From Ktedonobacter sp. SOSP1-85 (GTDB taxonomy: Bacteria; Chloroflexota; Ktedonobacteria; Ktedonobacterales; Ktedonobacteraceae), in the NCBI RefSeq assembly GCF_016587415.1, contig NZ_BNJI01000002.1:620001-684000 (forward strand): 64,000 nt of DNA, written 5' to 3'. The first letter of the stretch is position 1, and every line of letters begins with the position of its first letter. This document shows, one piece after another, positions 24,916 to 33,759 of this stretch. The translations under genes were made by a program, and so were the position numbers. Under the pieces are notes generated by a model. The model saw only the letters and a list, made by a program, of their open reading frames with translations. It had not been told where the DNA came from and did not search any database.

Positions 24916-26307
24916 CTATTGATCAAGTATGGAAAAGAGGTTGTTGAGAGCCTCAGAGAGGTTGGGGTGGGAGAAGACGCCGTCGCGCAGGGCCGTATAG
25001 GGCAGTTTGCCCATCATGGCGATTTGCAGCATGGCCATGACCTCGCCGCCCTCAAGGCCCAACACGGCCGCGCCCAGGATTTGCTTCGTCTGGGGGTCGA
25101 CGATGGCCTTCATAAAGCCACGCGATTCGTCAGTCTCCAATGCGCGGGCGACGTAGCTCATGGGCATCTTCGCCACGCGAATATCAAGCCCCTGCTTGCG
25201 TGCCTCCTCCTCGCTCAGACCGACACGCCCCAGTTGTGGGTCAATAAAGACGGTGTAGGGCAGCAGGCGATCCTTGATGCTGGCGTTACCATTCTCGATC
25301 AGGTTGGTGCGCAGGATGCGGAAGTCGTCATAGGAGATGTGGGTAAAGGCCGGACCGCCATTGACATCGCCAATGGCGTAGATGCCCGAGACATTGGTCT
25401 CCAGTTTGTCATTGACCTGGATCAGGCCATGCTTGTTAGCCTTGACGTCCGTGGCCGCGAGATTGAGCTTATCTGTGTTGGGAACGCGGCCAGGGGCCAG
25501 CAGGAGGTGCGAGCCTACCAGGGTGCGCTCGCCCTCGGGCGTCTCGACTGTGAGATGAATCTTGCCGCTGGCGTCCTTCGCGACACGCTTGAGCTTCGTC
25601 TGTAAGAGGACCTCGACGCCGTCCTCGCGCAAGATCTTTGCCACCTCATCGGCGACATCCTTATCTTCTCGCGAGAGAAGCCGCGCGCCGCGCTGTATCA
25701 GCGTGACCTGGCTGCCAAAGCGGCGGAACATCTGCCCAAACTCCAGGCCAATATAGCCACCACCAATGACCAGCAAATGCTCAGGCACAGTATCCAGCTC
25801 CATGATGCTGGTCGAGTTGAGCGTGGGAATGGTCTCTATGCCCTCCAGGGGCGGAGTCGCTGGCCGCAGGCCGGTATTGATGATAATGGTCTCGGCCTCG
25901 ATCTCGCGCACACCGCCATCGTTGAGGCTGACGCGCAGGCGCTTCGGCCCGGTGAACTCGCCCTCGCCCATGAGCAGATCCACGCCGGAGGAGACTAGGC
26001 GCTTCTCGCTGCCTGAGCGAAAGCTATCTACGATATCGCGCTTGCGCTTCCGCACGACCTCCATATCGATGCTTATGGGACCCGTTGAGACGCCATAGTC
26101 GGCGCCTCGACGTGCCAGGTAGGCCACACGGGCGCTGGCAACCATCGTCTTCGTCGGCGTACAGCCTTCATTGACGCATGTTCCGCCCACATGCTCGCGC
26201 TCGACCATAGCGACCTTCTTCCCGCTCTGCTCCAGGGCCGAGGCCAGCGGACCGCCTCCCTGGCCCGCGCCAATCACAATCGCGTCATAGGTTTGTATCT
26301 CAGCCAT
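24916..26307 (-). CDS. MerA-like FAD-dependent pyridine nucleotide-disulfide oxidoreductase
   Basis: 463 residues. FAD fold: AIVIGAGQGGGPLASALEQS. The redox pair is in GGTCVNEGCTPTKTMVASAR (CxxxxC). The NAD(P) fold is LLVIGGGYIGLEFGQMFRRF, and the dimer interface ends SHPNLSEALNNLF. The layout is that of mercuric reductase and dihydrolipoyl dehydrogenase, but there is no N-terminal MerA metal domain, no C-terminal cysteine pair, and the catalytic HPxxxE reads HPNLSE. It resembles the widely found FAD-containing oxidoreductase relatives of unknown substrate. No mer genes are nearby. ATG start with GAGGAGCG upstream. Confidence 0.88.
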   Translation of the reverse strand: MAEIQTYDAIVIGAGQGGGPLASALEQSGKKVAMVEREHVGGTCVNEGCTPTKTMVASARVAYLARRGADYGVSTGPISIDMEVVRKRKRDIVDSFRSGSEKRLVSSGVDLLMGEGEFTGPKRLRVSLNDGGVREIEAETIIINTGLRPATPPLEGIETIPTLNSTSIMELDTVPEHLLVIGGGYIGLEFGQMFRRFGSQVTLIQRGARLLSREDKDVADEVAKILREDGVEVLLQTKLKRVAKDASGKIHLTVETPEGERTLVGSHLLLAPGRVPNTDKLNLAATDVKANKHGLIQVNDKLETNVSGIYAIGDVNGGPAFTHISYDDFRILRTNLIENGNASIKDRLLPYTVFIDPQLGRVGLSEEEARKQGLDIRVAKMPMSYVARALETDESRGFMKAIVDPQTKQILGAAVLGLEGGEVMAMLQIAMMGKLPYTALRDGVFSHPNLSEALNNLFSILDQ

Positions 26308-26391
26308 CGCTTTCGCTCCTCATTTTCAACAAGAAATAGTTGCTTCTATCTCTATCTTACAAAGCCTCCCGATGCAGTACATCTGGCATAT

Positions 26392-26476
26392 TGTAGAGTC
26401 CATGCTTGCATGGACTCTTGCTCACCAGCCAAGTTTGTTCTCGGCGAGAGAAGTCCATGCAAGCATGGACCCTACA
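26392..26476. repeat. Dispersed repeat family 2, copy B
   Basis: Arms 26392-26416 and 26452-26476, 25 bases with one mismatch. The arms are the same as copy A (12880) while the 35-base middle is unrelated. It lies between the MerA-like gene and the hydrolase gene. Confidence 0.7.
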
Positions 26477-26514
26477 GGTTGTGAATCACATCACTATACT
26501 GGTACACGAATTGG

Positions 26515-27336
26515 CTAGCGGATATGGTCCAGGTTGCGCAGAAACGCTTCGGCTTCCTGCCGCCAGATCTGAGGTTGACTCAGGTGAAGATCATGGTCCG
26601 CGCCCGCGATCTGGACATAGCGTGCATGAGGGAGTTGTTGAGCCATGGCGCGTAGCTTCTCTTGCGGAAGGAAGCTCTTTTCACCACCCACAAGCAGAGT
26701 CGGGCATTGGATGCGCAGCCACTCATCCGTATAATCGTGTACCCCCTGGTCGGCCACTGAACTGATCATATCCTCGAAGTGGAACTGGGGCCAGAAGCCA
26801 TCACTGCGCTCCTCAAGGATCTCCAGCAAGGTCTGAGCATAGAGAGTGTCACCTCCAAAGTATGCCCTGGCATCGGCAAGGGAGGGGAAGGGGAGGGGCC
26901 ACCTATGCAGCCACTTACGGATTACCTCTTGCACATCAGGATTATCGGGATTGGGGCTGACCGTGGCTTCAACTACAATCAAGCCACGCACAAGATCTGG
27001 TCGACGCGAGGCCACGAGATAGGCATTCTGCCCGCCCATAGATTGCCCGATGAGCAATACTGGCTGAATCTGGAGCTGTTCAATAACGTTTATCACATCA
27101 TCGACATAGGCATCACGTGAGTAGTCGCTTAAGCCCTTGTCGCTCATGCCATGCCCGCGCTGATCCAGAGCGTAGACGTGATAGTGCTCTCGTAGCCAGC
27201 TCGCGCTCTCCCGCCATTCCAGCCCCCGTCCCGCGAGACCATGCAGAAGCAGTACCGGCGGACCATCCCCGCCAAAATCCACACAACAGAGGCGTACTCC
27301 TCCAACCATCAGGTAGCGCCGCATTTTTGTATTCAT
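26515..27336 (-). CDS. Alpha/beta hydrolase
   Basis: 273 residues with an alpha/beta-hydrolase fold. The oxyanion region is VLLLHGLAGRGLEWRE, the nucleophile elbow LLIGQSMGGQNAY with the serine, and a late histidine appears in IAGADHDLHLSQP; the acid is probably the aspartate of the ALDQRGHGMSD strand or a later one. Many relatives are esterases, epoxide hydrolases or lactonases, so the substrate is open. It ends near the coiled-coil gene and is transcribed in the same direction with 20 bases between them. Confidence 0.9.
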   Translation of the reverse strand: MNTKMRRYLMVGGVRLCCVDFGGDGPPVLLLHGLAGRGLEWRESASWLREHYHVYALDQRGHGMSDKGLSDYSRDAYVDDVINVIEQLQIQPVLLIGQSMGGQNAYLVASRRPDLVRGLIVVEATVSPNPDNPDVQEVIRKWLHRWPLPFPSLADARAYFGGDTLYAQTLLEILEERSDGFWPQFHFEDMISSVADQGVHDYTDEWLRIQCPTLLVGGEKSFLPQEKLRAMAQQLPHARYVQIAGADHDLHLSQPQIWRQEAEAFLRNLDHIR

Positions 27337-27356
27337 CTATGCCTCTTCCCTTGACC

Positions 27357-28595
27357 CTATGCCTCTTCCTTGACGCGTTTGAGCCATTTGGTGGCAGTGC
27401 TGCGAGCGCACCTCAGCTCATCAACGATATCCGTCACTTTCAGATCAGGATTCTCCTGGTACATGTCCGCGATAAGCTTGCCGTAATCTGGCGTAAATGG
27501 TTGAGCGCCACGAAACTTGAAATCAATTGCGCTCAAAGCCTCTGTTGTGCGCCCTGGCTCATCTTCAAAGAGGTTCTGCTCGTTTAGGGAGGGGTGCGAC
27601 TCGCTTGCGGCCTCGTCTTCGGCCTTGCCAGCGGGCAGGGCAGGCAACTCCGCAGAGGGGAGGGCAACAGTGGCGACGGTCCGCTCAATTGTCTCGCGCA
27701 CCAGTTCAACGGTGACCTGGGAGAAGCGATTGAGCATCTCGTTGTTCATGGCCTGCATGGCCGCCAGGTTCTGCGCGTTCATCTCCTGCATGGCCTGAAC
27801 CACCTGTGTGAGCTCGCCAGTCTGCACGTTTTGCGCTGGCTGGACGCTCTCTACCTGTGTCTCCACCTCGCTGATCTGCGCCTGCTGCTTCTCAAGCTGC
27901 TGCTGCCGATTTCCCACCGCGATCTGCATCCGCCAGCGCTCCATCGTGCGATCAATAGCCATCAGGATCAGCAGGCAGGTCGCCAGGGCCGCGCGTTCAT
28001 AGACAAAACTGGTTGAGTTGATGCCCAGCATTTGCATGGCTTGCGCTATGGTTCCCGGCACATCGCGATGTTGTGTAAAGACAGCCCCAATGACAATTGA
28101 GACATAAGCGAGGAAGGCCAGGAAAACAATATTAAAGGTCACAAGCACCCATTTGCCCACCGGGTGCCCAACCATACGCGCCAGGTCGGGAACGCGCCCG
28201 ATCACCAACAGGATCTGGAAGTCAACGCCCAGGCCCATGATGAGAAGCCAGATATAGAAGAGGAAAGGTACATGGCCCAGGACCTCACCATTTGAGAGCA
28301 CATCCATAAAGCCCAGGACCGAAGCGATTGCCAGCAGATACCCGAGCACCAGGTTGATAATTTTGTCGGCACGATGCGTCCATTCAATGGCCTGCTCATA
28401 GAAGCTTCCAGGCTCCGTCCGTGTCACATCAAACGCGTTGAGGGATGCCGCCTGGTCTTTCCTGGCTGTCTTAGCTAGCTGCCTGGCAAGTCTGGCCGCC
28501 TCGCGTTCCTCTCTACGCCTCGCCCAACCGCTCTTACCCATGCTAGAAGATGCCTGCGGTTCCTGCTGCGAATTCTGCTCTATAGCTTGCTGCAT
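27357..28595 (-). CDS. Membrane protein with coiled coil and C-terminal HTH
   Basis: 412 residues from ATG 28595, which has AAAGGA 10 bases upstream. Residues 10-70 are charged and basic (RRREEREAARLARQLAK). Four hydrophobic segments occupy about 75-235 (IINLVLGYLLAIASVLGF, WVLVTFNIVFLAFLAYVSIV). A Q/E-rich coiled coil covers 240-320 (QQQLEKQQAQISEVETQVES). The last 45 residues form a helix-turn-helix: LIADMYQENPDLKVTDIVDE then RCARSTATKWLKRV. It has no known whole-protein relative that I recognise. A membrane anchor joined to a DNA-binding-like end would suit tethering of DNA or regulation from the membrane. Confidence 0.75.
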   Translation of the reverse strand: MQQAIEQNSQQEPQASSSMGKSGWARRREEREAARLARQLAKTARKDQAASLNAFDVTRTEPGSFYEQAIEWTHRADKIINLVLGYLLAIASVLGFMDVLSNGEVLGHVPFLFYIWLLIMGLGVDFQILLVIGRVPDLARMVGHPVGKWVLVTFNIVFLAFLAYVSIVIGAVFTQHRDVPGTIAQAMQMLGINSTSFVYERAALATCLLILMAIDRTMERWRMQIAVGNRQQQLEKQQAQISEVETQVESVQPAQNVQTGELTQVVQAMQEMNAQNLAAMQAMNNEMLNRFSQVTVELVRETIERTVATVALPSAELPALPAGKAEDEAASESHPSLNEQNLFEDEPGRTTEALSAIDFKFRGAQPFTPDYGKLIADMYQENPDLKVTDIVDELRCARSTATKWLKRVKEEA

Positions 28596-28601
28596 ACGCA
28601 A

Positions 28602-29000
28602 TGAATCCTTTCAATATATAACTCCGCTGGAAACGTGCCCCCCCTCGGTAGGGACCAGCGTTAGCGCGTCCGAAGGCGATTGATCGCCTGTGGGCGCAGC
28701 CCAAAACGTCCCATTGCACTATGGCGGTCGCTGGAATGTCTGTTGCCCGCTACAAGGCTTTGGCTTGCGCCGCACTGCCATGAATGGCATTTGGACGCGC
28801 TAAAGCGGGTCCCTACCACAGCGCACACACAGCTTCGGCAGAGTCACGTTCTCATAGCTTTTAATAGATAAATATACAAAATATACAAAGTCCACCTGGC
28901 CTATCGCTTAAAAATTTTGGTTAATGATCAGGCCAGCAAGTCATTACACTACAGTTTCCTATTATACACAGCATGGCAACAAACACCGCTCTTCCATTGA
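28602..29000. other. Intergenic, mostly repeat DNA
   Basis: The main content is repeat family 1 copy C (28645-28818). The remaining bases are AT-rich (28855-28970) and could hold the promoter of the coiled-coil gene. No gene is seen. Confidence 0.5.
28645..28818 (+). repeat. Dispersed repeat family 1, copy C (MITE-like)
   Basis: 174 bases with TCGGTAGGGACCAGCGTTAG at one end and TAAAGCGGGTCCCTACCA at the other. The blocks GGCGCAGCCCAAAACGT and GCGCCGCACTGCCATGAATG match copy B, with a longer, different middle. It lies upstream of the coiled-coil gene. Confidence 0.7.
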
Positions 29001-29055
29001 GATATGAGGTGAGGATGTGGTTTGCGGATCGCAAACCACATCCTCACCTCATATC
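29001..29055. terminator. 26-bp hairpin after the PrsW-like gene
   Basis: Arms 29001-29026 and 29030-29055 pair perfectly around GAT. First bases GATATGAGGTGAGGATGTGG. Placed 8 bases beyond the PrsW-like stop. Confidence 0.75.
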
Positions 29056-29062
29056 ATCTTCT

Positions 29063-29905
29063 TTACTTCTGCTCGGGCAGGCGTTCTTTCTCGGCGTGCT
29101 TGTAGACGACTACGAGTGCGCCGATGCCGAGGATGCTGATAATGAGGGTCGCGACCGAGATGGGGAAACCTGGGGGAACCACGAAGTAGAGCGAATGGGG
29201 CAGGCCATCCCAGGCTCCATGCAGCACCACGACGAAGGCAAAGACCAGGATGACGGGAATTGTGATACGAAAACGATGGGGCGCGCTCTCGTGGAAGAGG
29301 ACGGCGCTCAGGATGGCGGTCCATGTGCCATGCCCAAAGGGAGCGATCAGGCCACGCAGGATCGTCTCTACGATAGACGCGCTAAAATGGCCCTTACTGT
29401 AGATAAAGGCATTGAAGGCATAGCCCGTGCTCTCCAGGGCCGCGAAGCCCATGCCCACAGCCGCGCCGAGCAGCAAGCCGTCAATGGGTGAGTCGTGGCG
29501 CATCTTACGCGCGAGGAAGATCACAGCCAGGATTTTACATCCCTCTTCAATGAGGCCAATCAATAAGCCACTACGAAATGAGAGCTCCTGGTCAGGGCTG
29601 GTCTGTGGTGGAAGCAATAGCGCCTCAAGTATCGACGCGCCCAGCACCCCAAGCACGCCACCCAGGCAGAAGCTTTTGGCAATTTGCTCTGGCGAAAGCG
29701 ATGTGATGTGCTGATGATCGTACAGGAAAGCGACAAAGACGACCGGAATGAGAAAGTTACCGATCACGATCACGGTGGGATAAAGGTTTGAGTTACTCGT
29801 CAAGGCCATAACTACCACGGTTAAAACGAATAGTAGAAAACCGAGAAAAAAGACCTGAAGCCAGCTACGCGATGGGCGACGAGGCGCCTGCCAGGTGCCT
29901 GACAT
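29063..29905 (-). CDS. PrsW family intramembrane metalloprotease
   Basis: 280 residues with seven or eight hydrophobic segments. The PrsW motifs are in order: LIEEGCKILAVI with the EExxK pair, GFAALESTGYAFN with a glutamate, FGHGTWTAILSAVLF with a histidine, and VLHGAWDGLPHSLY with the last histidine. These residues place a metal inside the membrane. PrsW in Bacillus cleaves an anti-sigma factor; here no anti-sigma gene is near, although the secreted protein gene and a sigma factor gene follow on the far side. AAGGA precedes the ATG. Confidence 0.88.
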   Translation of the reverse strand: MSGTWQAPRRPSRSWLQVFFLGFLLFVLTVVVMALTSNSNLYPTVIVIGNFLIPVVFVAFLYDHQHITSLSPEQIAKSFCLGGVLGVLGASILEALLLPPQTSPDQELSFRSGLLIGLIEEGCKILAVIFLARKMRHDSPIDGLLLGAAVGMGFAALESTGYAFNAFIYSKGHFSASIVETILRGLIAPFGHGTWTAILSAVLFHESAPHRFRITIPVILVFAFVVVLHGAWDGLPHSLYFVVPPGFPISVATLIISILGIGALVVVYKHAEKERLPEQK

Positions 29906-29918
29906 AGATCACATCCTT

Positions 29919-30527
29919 TCATAGCCATGCCTCTTTTACAGGCACATCTTTTAGCGTGTTGCTCCCAGGAGCCTGCACTTTTGCCATCCAGACCTTTCCT
30001 GTTTGCGGAAGACCAATCACGACTGAGCCATCGGAGCAGCCATAATCGATGCGCTGATTATTTACCAGGCCAGTGGCACCGGTGAGGAAGGAGCAGAATG
30101 AGCCATTGGCAAGCACAAGCAGCCAGGCCTGAGTGCCTTGTCCCTTATAGGCTTCCGCCCGAGGCGGAGGCTGATTCAGGTTTACCCGAATGCCTTTCTG
30201 CCCCGTAGCGGGATTGGGATTGCAAATGACCAGGCTTCCAGACTTGGACGCGACTGGTTCAAAGCATGGATCATAGATGATATTGCCGGTAGCACACCGC
30301 CAGGCATCACTGCGCGAGGCAGCCAGCGATCCAATCCAACAATAACCCGAGGCGGTGGCCTGTACTGTTGAGGAGGGATAAAAGTAGGTCACGAGTGTCG
30401 GCTCAACACGCGCTACCGCCCTGGCAAGAGGCGTATACCCACCGAAGGAGAGTGCCCCCAGCAAAAGGGCCAGGCAGAGCACAACCAGGGCCTTTCCTGA
30501 AGAAAGCCAGCGCTTACCTTGTATCAT
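29919..30527 (-). CDS. Secreted hypothetical protein
   Basis: 202 residues. A signal peptide is clear (KALVVLCLALLLGALSFGGY then ARAVARVEP). The mature part carries six cysteines (SGYCWIG, DAWRCATG, YDPCFEP, VICNPN, GSFCSFLTG, DYGCSDGS), suggesting disulfides outside the cell, and no catalytic motif. It ends with NTLKDVPVKEAWL. It starts with GGAGG closely upstream and its stop is 14 bases from the PrsW-like start, so the two may be cotranscribed. The family is not recognised; similar cysteine-rich secreted proteins seem common in this clade. Confidence 0.65.
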   Translation of the reverse strand: MIQGKRWLSSGKALVVLCLALLLGALSFGGYTPLARAVARVEPTLVTYFYPSSTVQATASGYCWIGSLAASRSDAWRCATGNIIYDPCFEPVASKSGSLVICNPNPATGQKGIRVNLNQPPPRAEAYKGQGTQAWLLVLANGSFCSFLTGATGLVNNQRIDYGCSDGSVVIGLPQTGKVWMAKVQAPGSNTLKDVPVKEAWL

Positions 30528-31100
30528 CAATCCTCCACTTCTTTCAAACAGGTGTGTTCACCACATCCAGGGGAGGTGCAGGAGGGTCTCCCTCCTGCCG
30601 GGGCGTGGGGTGTCCCCACACATTCCCCCAACTTACCATTCTCTAACCAAGCAAACATCTATCTCTAATAAAGCATAAACACATGGAAAAATAAGTACTA
30701 AGGTAACGCTAAAGGAATAAAAATTGAAGTTCATAGTATAATATATAGGAGAAAACTTACCCATCGGCGGAGAGAGGGCGTCATTGTTGTCTAGAGGTGG
30801 AATAAATTTAACCCCACAGGTGTTTTCTACTATGCAAATGCTAAAAGCACCTATCCTTCCACCTGCTTATGCTACAGACATTTAGAAATTGTGTCGAAAT
30901 TGTATCGCGCCCGACCTGTCTTCCTGGTACGGGGGTGCACTTACGAACGATATGTACTTAAGGACTCCGCTATTCCTGCCGATATTTAGATGAAGACCGA
31001 CCAACCTATAATCAATAGCTAAACCGTAATACATTGAGCGAAAAGCACGCGCACACATTGCCTTATTTTATTGTGCGTTTATCAATATGGAGACCCGCCT
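30528..31100. promoter_or_regulatory. Long divergent control region upstream of the sigma factor
   Basis: Two small hairpins lie close to the secreted-protein start: GCAGGAGGG/CCCTCCTGC at 30578-30598 and GTGGGG/CCCCAC at 30605-30619. TATAAT elements at about 30738 and at 31007-31012 face the sigma gene, the second 89 bases before its start. No open frame is convincing. The length (over 500 bases) suggests more than one promoter for the sigma factor. Confidence 0.4.
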
Positions 31101-32258
31101 ATGGCAATGTTACTTCAAGATCATGAGAAGAATATGACACGTTTACTCCCTCTTCAGGAGTCTCCTTTTACGACGAAACCAGGTGAGGAGGAGCACGATT
31201 TCGACCTGGACGAGGCCGAACTCCTTCACGAGGAGGACGCTTTGGATGAGGACGAAGAACAGGAAGAGGCTGAAGACACAACAGAGGAGCCTCTGCAAGA
31301 GGAAGAGCCTGTTCCTACATATACAGCGAAGTCCAGTCATCCCGCCGCCCTTATAGAGGCCGCGGGCGAACCTGGAGATACCCTTGAGACTTACCTGCGC
31401 GAGATGGGTCGCGTTCCCCTGCTGACCGGCGAACAAGAGGTGCAGCTGGCACAGCAGATCGAGCGCGGCAAGCTGGAGCAGGAGCGCGCACGCCTACTCA
31501 AGGTCCCACCAGAGCACGCGATCATGGACGCGGCCCAGAATGCGCGCGACCGCCTGACTGAAGCCAACTTGCGCCTGGTCGTAAGCATTGCGCGCAAGTA
31601 CATGGGACGTGGCATGGCCCTGGCAGACCTCATTCAAGAGGGGAACGCGGGCCTGATGCTCGCCGTCGAGAAGTTCGACTACACCCGGGGCTATAAGTTC
31701 AGCACTTACGCCACCTGGTGGATTCGCCAGGCCATCAATCGCGCCATCGCGAACCAGGCCCGCACCATCCGCCTGCCGGTCCACTTTCACGAGGCCGTCA
31801 ACCGCCTGCACCGCACCAGCTCTCAGCTCTTTCAGGAACTGGGACGCGAGCCAAGTGCCGAGGAGATCGCGGAGCGCATGCATATCAGCATAGATACCGT
31901 CTACGATATCCTGGAGGCAGGCAAGCAGCCCATCAGCCTGGAGTCGCCTGTTGGTGACGATGGAGATAGCTCCCTGGGCGACTTCGTCGAGGACCAGGTC
32001 ACAGCCTCGCCAGCCGACATCACTACGCGCAACATCCTCAGGGAGCAGATCGCGCATGTGCTCGACGAGCTGAACGAGCGCGAGCGCCACATCATCCAGT
32101 ACCACTTTGGCTTTCTGGATGGCAAAGAGCACACCCTGGCCGAGATCGGCGAGAACCTGCATCTCTCCCGCGAACGCGTACGCCAGATCGAAGCCAAAGC
32201 GCTCCGCAAGCTACGCCAATCCTACAGCAGCCGTCAGCTCAAGGACTTCTTGAACTAA
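31101..32258 (+). CDS. RNA polymerase sigma factor, RpoD/SigA family
   Basis: 385 residues from ATG 31101 (GGAG at 31089-31092). An acidic N-terminal region with runs of Asp/Glu covers 1-80. Region 1.2 is DTLETYLREMGRVPLLTGEQ, region 2 contains NLRLVVSIARKYMGRGMALA, DLIQEGNAGLMLAVEKFDYT and the -10-reading helix YKFSTYATWWIRQAINRAIA. Region 3 is PVHFHEAVNRLHRTSSQLFQ, and region 4 ends HTLAEIGENLHLSRERVRQI, the -35-binding HTH. It is a primary-type sigma factor; whether housekeeping or one of several group 2 paralogues is not decidable. Its terminator is at 32271-32318. Confidence 0.95.
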   Translation: MAMLLQDHEKNMTRLLPLQESPFTTKPGEEEHDFDLDEAELLHEEDALDEDEEQEEAEDTTEEPLQEEEPVPTYTAKSSHPAALIEAAGEPGDTLETYLREMGRVPLLTGEQEVQLAQQIERGKLEQERARLLKVPPEHAIMDAAQNARDRLTEANLRLVVSIARKYMGRGMALADLIQEGNAGLMLAVEKFDYTRGYKFSTYATWWIRQAINRAIANQARTIRLPVHFHEAVNRLHRTSSQLFQELGREPSAEEIAERMHISIDTVYDILEAGKQPISLESPVGDDGDSSLGDFVEDQVTASPADITTRNILREQIAHVLDELNERERHIIQYHFGFLDGKEHTLAEIGENLHLSRERVRQIEAKALRKLRQSYSSRQLKDFLN

Positions 32259-32270
32259 AGAGACAAGCAC

Positions 32271-32318
32271 GAGCAAGGGCGGCCAGGTACCATTATGCGT
32301 ATCTGGCCGCCCTTGCTC
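32271..32318 (+). terminator. 20-bp hairpin after the sigma factor gene
   Basis: GAGCAAGGGCGGCCAGGTAC (32271-32290) pairs with 32299-32318 with one G-T pair. It lies 12 bases past the stop, between convergent genes, and can serve both. Confidence 0.75.
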
Positions 32319-32331
32319 GCTCTATTCTCCG

Positions 32332-33759
32332 CTACTTTACCAGGCGTCGCAGCAATGATGGCAGCCATTGGCGTAGGTAGTCCCGGCGTTCAGGGGTTAG
32401 CGGCTTCGCGCCATAGCGCTCGCGGGTATAGTCCTGGGTTAAGGCCGCAAGAATCTCCTGATCCGCTGGCGTTTGCTGCTCCTCCGCTTCAGGCAAGACC
32501 TGAGTGAGAGTCAACAGGCGGGCCTGATATTCAGCGGGCGTCTCGTCAGCACGGCGTGGCAGCCCTTGCGTCGCCATGGCTGTGAGGAGTTCACGGTAGC
32601 GCGCACGCGCGGATGAGGGATCTAGCGCCTCAAGCTTGGTCCGCTGATTGCGCTCCTTCCGCCGCTCTTTTTGAATTTTCTCCTTATCGAGATTTTCGCG
32701 CACCTCGTTTCCTTCCCCTGCATTTGTCTCGTGCACCCTCCTTTTGAGTATGACCAGCATAAGTATGACAACCAGGAGAATGCCACAGACAAATCCGATC
32801 AGGGTAAGAGGCAAGGCAAGAGTAGTTGGCGGAGGGGTATGCAATACCGGGATGGAAGATGGTGGCTGAAGTTGGCGTTTGGATAGGTCTGGTAGAGATG
32901 GCCCCTGTGAAGCCTTCCCAAAATTGAGCAGGCTAAAGAGATAAGCCAGTAGGCTCAGAAGCGAGATAAACAGGCCCAGAATTACATTGACCACGCTGGC
33001 TAACACCTCGGGCGGAAGGGCTTCAAAGGCAATACCGCCAATAATCACGGCCACCCAGGTGAGCGCCAGACCCGTAATCCACCTTCCTGTCTTAAAACTG
33101 CCTGGACCCTTGCTCTGCCGTGCTTGCTCTTGCTTAAGGATGCTGAGACGTTTAAATGAGAGAGCCAGCAGGCCTGAGAGGAAGAAAATGGGGAGATCGG
33201 TCATCAAAGTGCGGTTCAGGTCCGGAGAGCCCATGGACTGTTCGGCGAGCGCAAAAACCATTACACCGAGCAGGAGCAGGAAGCCAAACTTTAAGCCACA
33301 CACAAGCTGATTCGTCTCCTCGTCGGGCCGCGTACGGGAATAACTGCGGTACCAGACCACGGCGGTCAGGAACAGCATGATCGTCCAACCGCCCGAGTCT
33401 TCGGCAAAAGCGGGATTCGTCCACAGCAAAAACGCAAAGACGACCAGTACGCTCAGTATATGCATGAGCTGAATACGTATTCTTGATGCATTGGCTGCTG
33501 CAGCTTTTGTACGTCGCCACAGCATCCACCAGTGCAGACCAAGCAATACGAGTGCCACACTGGCAACGTTAAGCTCAAGTTGAGCGTTGGAAGCAAAGAA
33601 AATCTTCTCGACCAGGACCTGGAACGCCAGGGCGATGGGCAGCGCCTCCATGATGGCTGAAGCAACAGGGATTGCAAGAACCTCAATCCAATTGGAGGTG
33701 AACTGCGCTCCTACCGACGAGCGTTCCCTGCGCATCGTTGATCGCGTGGGTAACTTCAT
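32332..33759 (-). CDS. DUF4129 membrane protein
   Basis: 475 residues from ATG 33759, the start favoured by AAAGGAG ten bases upstream; it overlaps the DUF58 gene by 77 bases. Many hydrophobic segments fill residues 20-330. The C-terminal cytoplasmic domain is DUF4129: RYRELLTAMATQGLPRRADE, TPAEYQARLL and LTQDYTRERYGAKPLTPER. Its usual partners are transglutaminase-like proteins, but no TGc domain with a Cys-His-Asp triad is visible, so only the membrane and DUF4129 parts are present. It is the last gene of the MoxR/DUF58/DUF4129 operon. Confidence 0.82.
   Translation of the reverse strand: MKLPTRSTMRRERSSVGAQFTSNWIEVLAIPVASAIMEALPIALAFQVLVEKIFFASNAQLELNVASVALVLLGLHWWMLWRRTKAAAANASRIRIQLMHILSVLVVFAFLLWTNPAFAEDSGGWTIMLFLTAVVWYRSYSRTRPDEETNQLVCGLKFGFLLLLGVMVFALAEQSMGSPDLNRTLMTDLPIFFLSGLLALSFKRLSILKQEQARQSKGPGSFKTGRWITGLALTWVAVIIGGIAFEALPPEVLASVVNVILGLFISLLSLLAYLFSLLNFGKASQGPSLPDLSKRQLQPPSSIPVLHTPPPTTLALPLTLIGFVCGILLVVILMLVILKRRVHETNAGEGNEVRENLDKEKIQKERRKERNQRTKLEALDPSSARARYRELLTAMATQGLPRRADETPAEYQARLLTLTQVLPEAEEQQTPADQEILAALTQDYTRERYGAKPLTPERRDYLRQWLPSLLRRLVK

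Noticed and set aside
24916..26307. Mercuric resistance operon
   Set aside because: The flavoprotein has the MerA-like core but no metal-binding domain, no C-terminal cysteine pair and no mer neighbours.
30578..30619. Riboswitch in the region upstream of the sigma factor
   Set aside because: Only two short hairpins of the repeat type are visible, and they lie nearer the secreted-protein gene; no known aptamer core was recognised.
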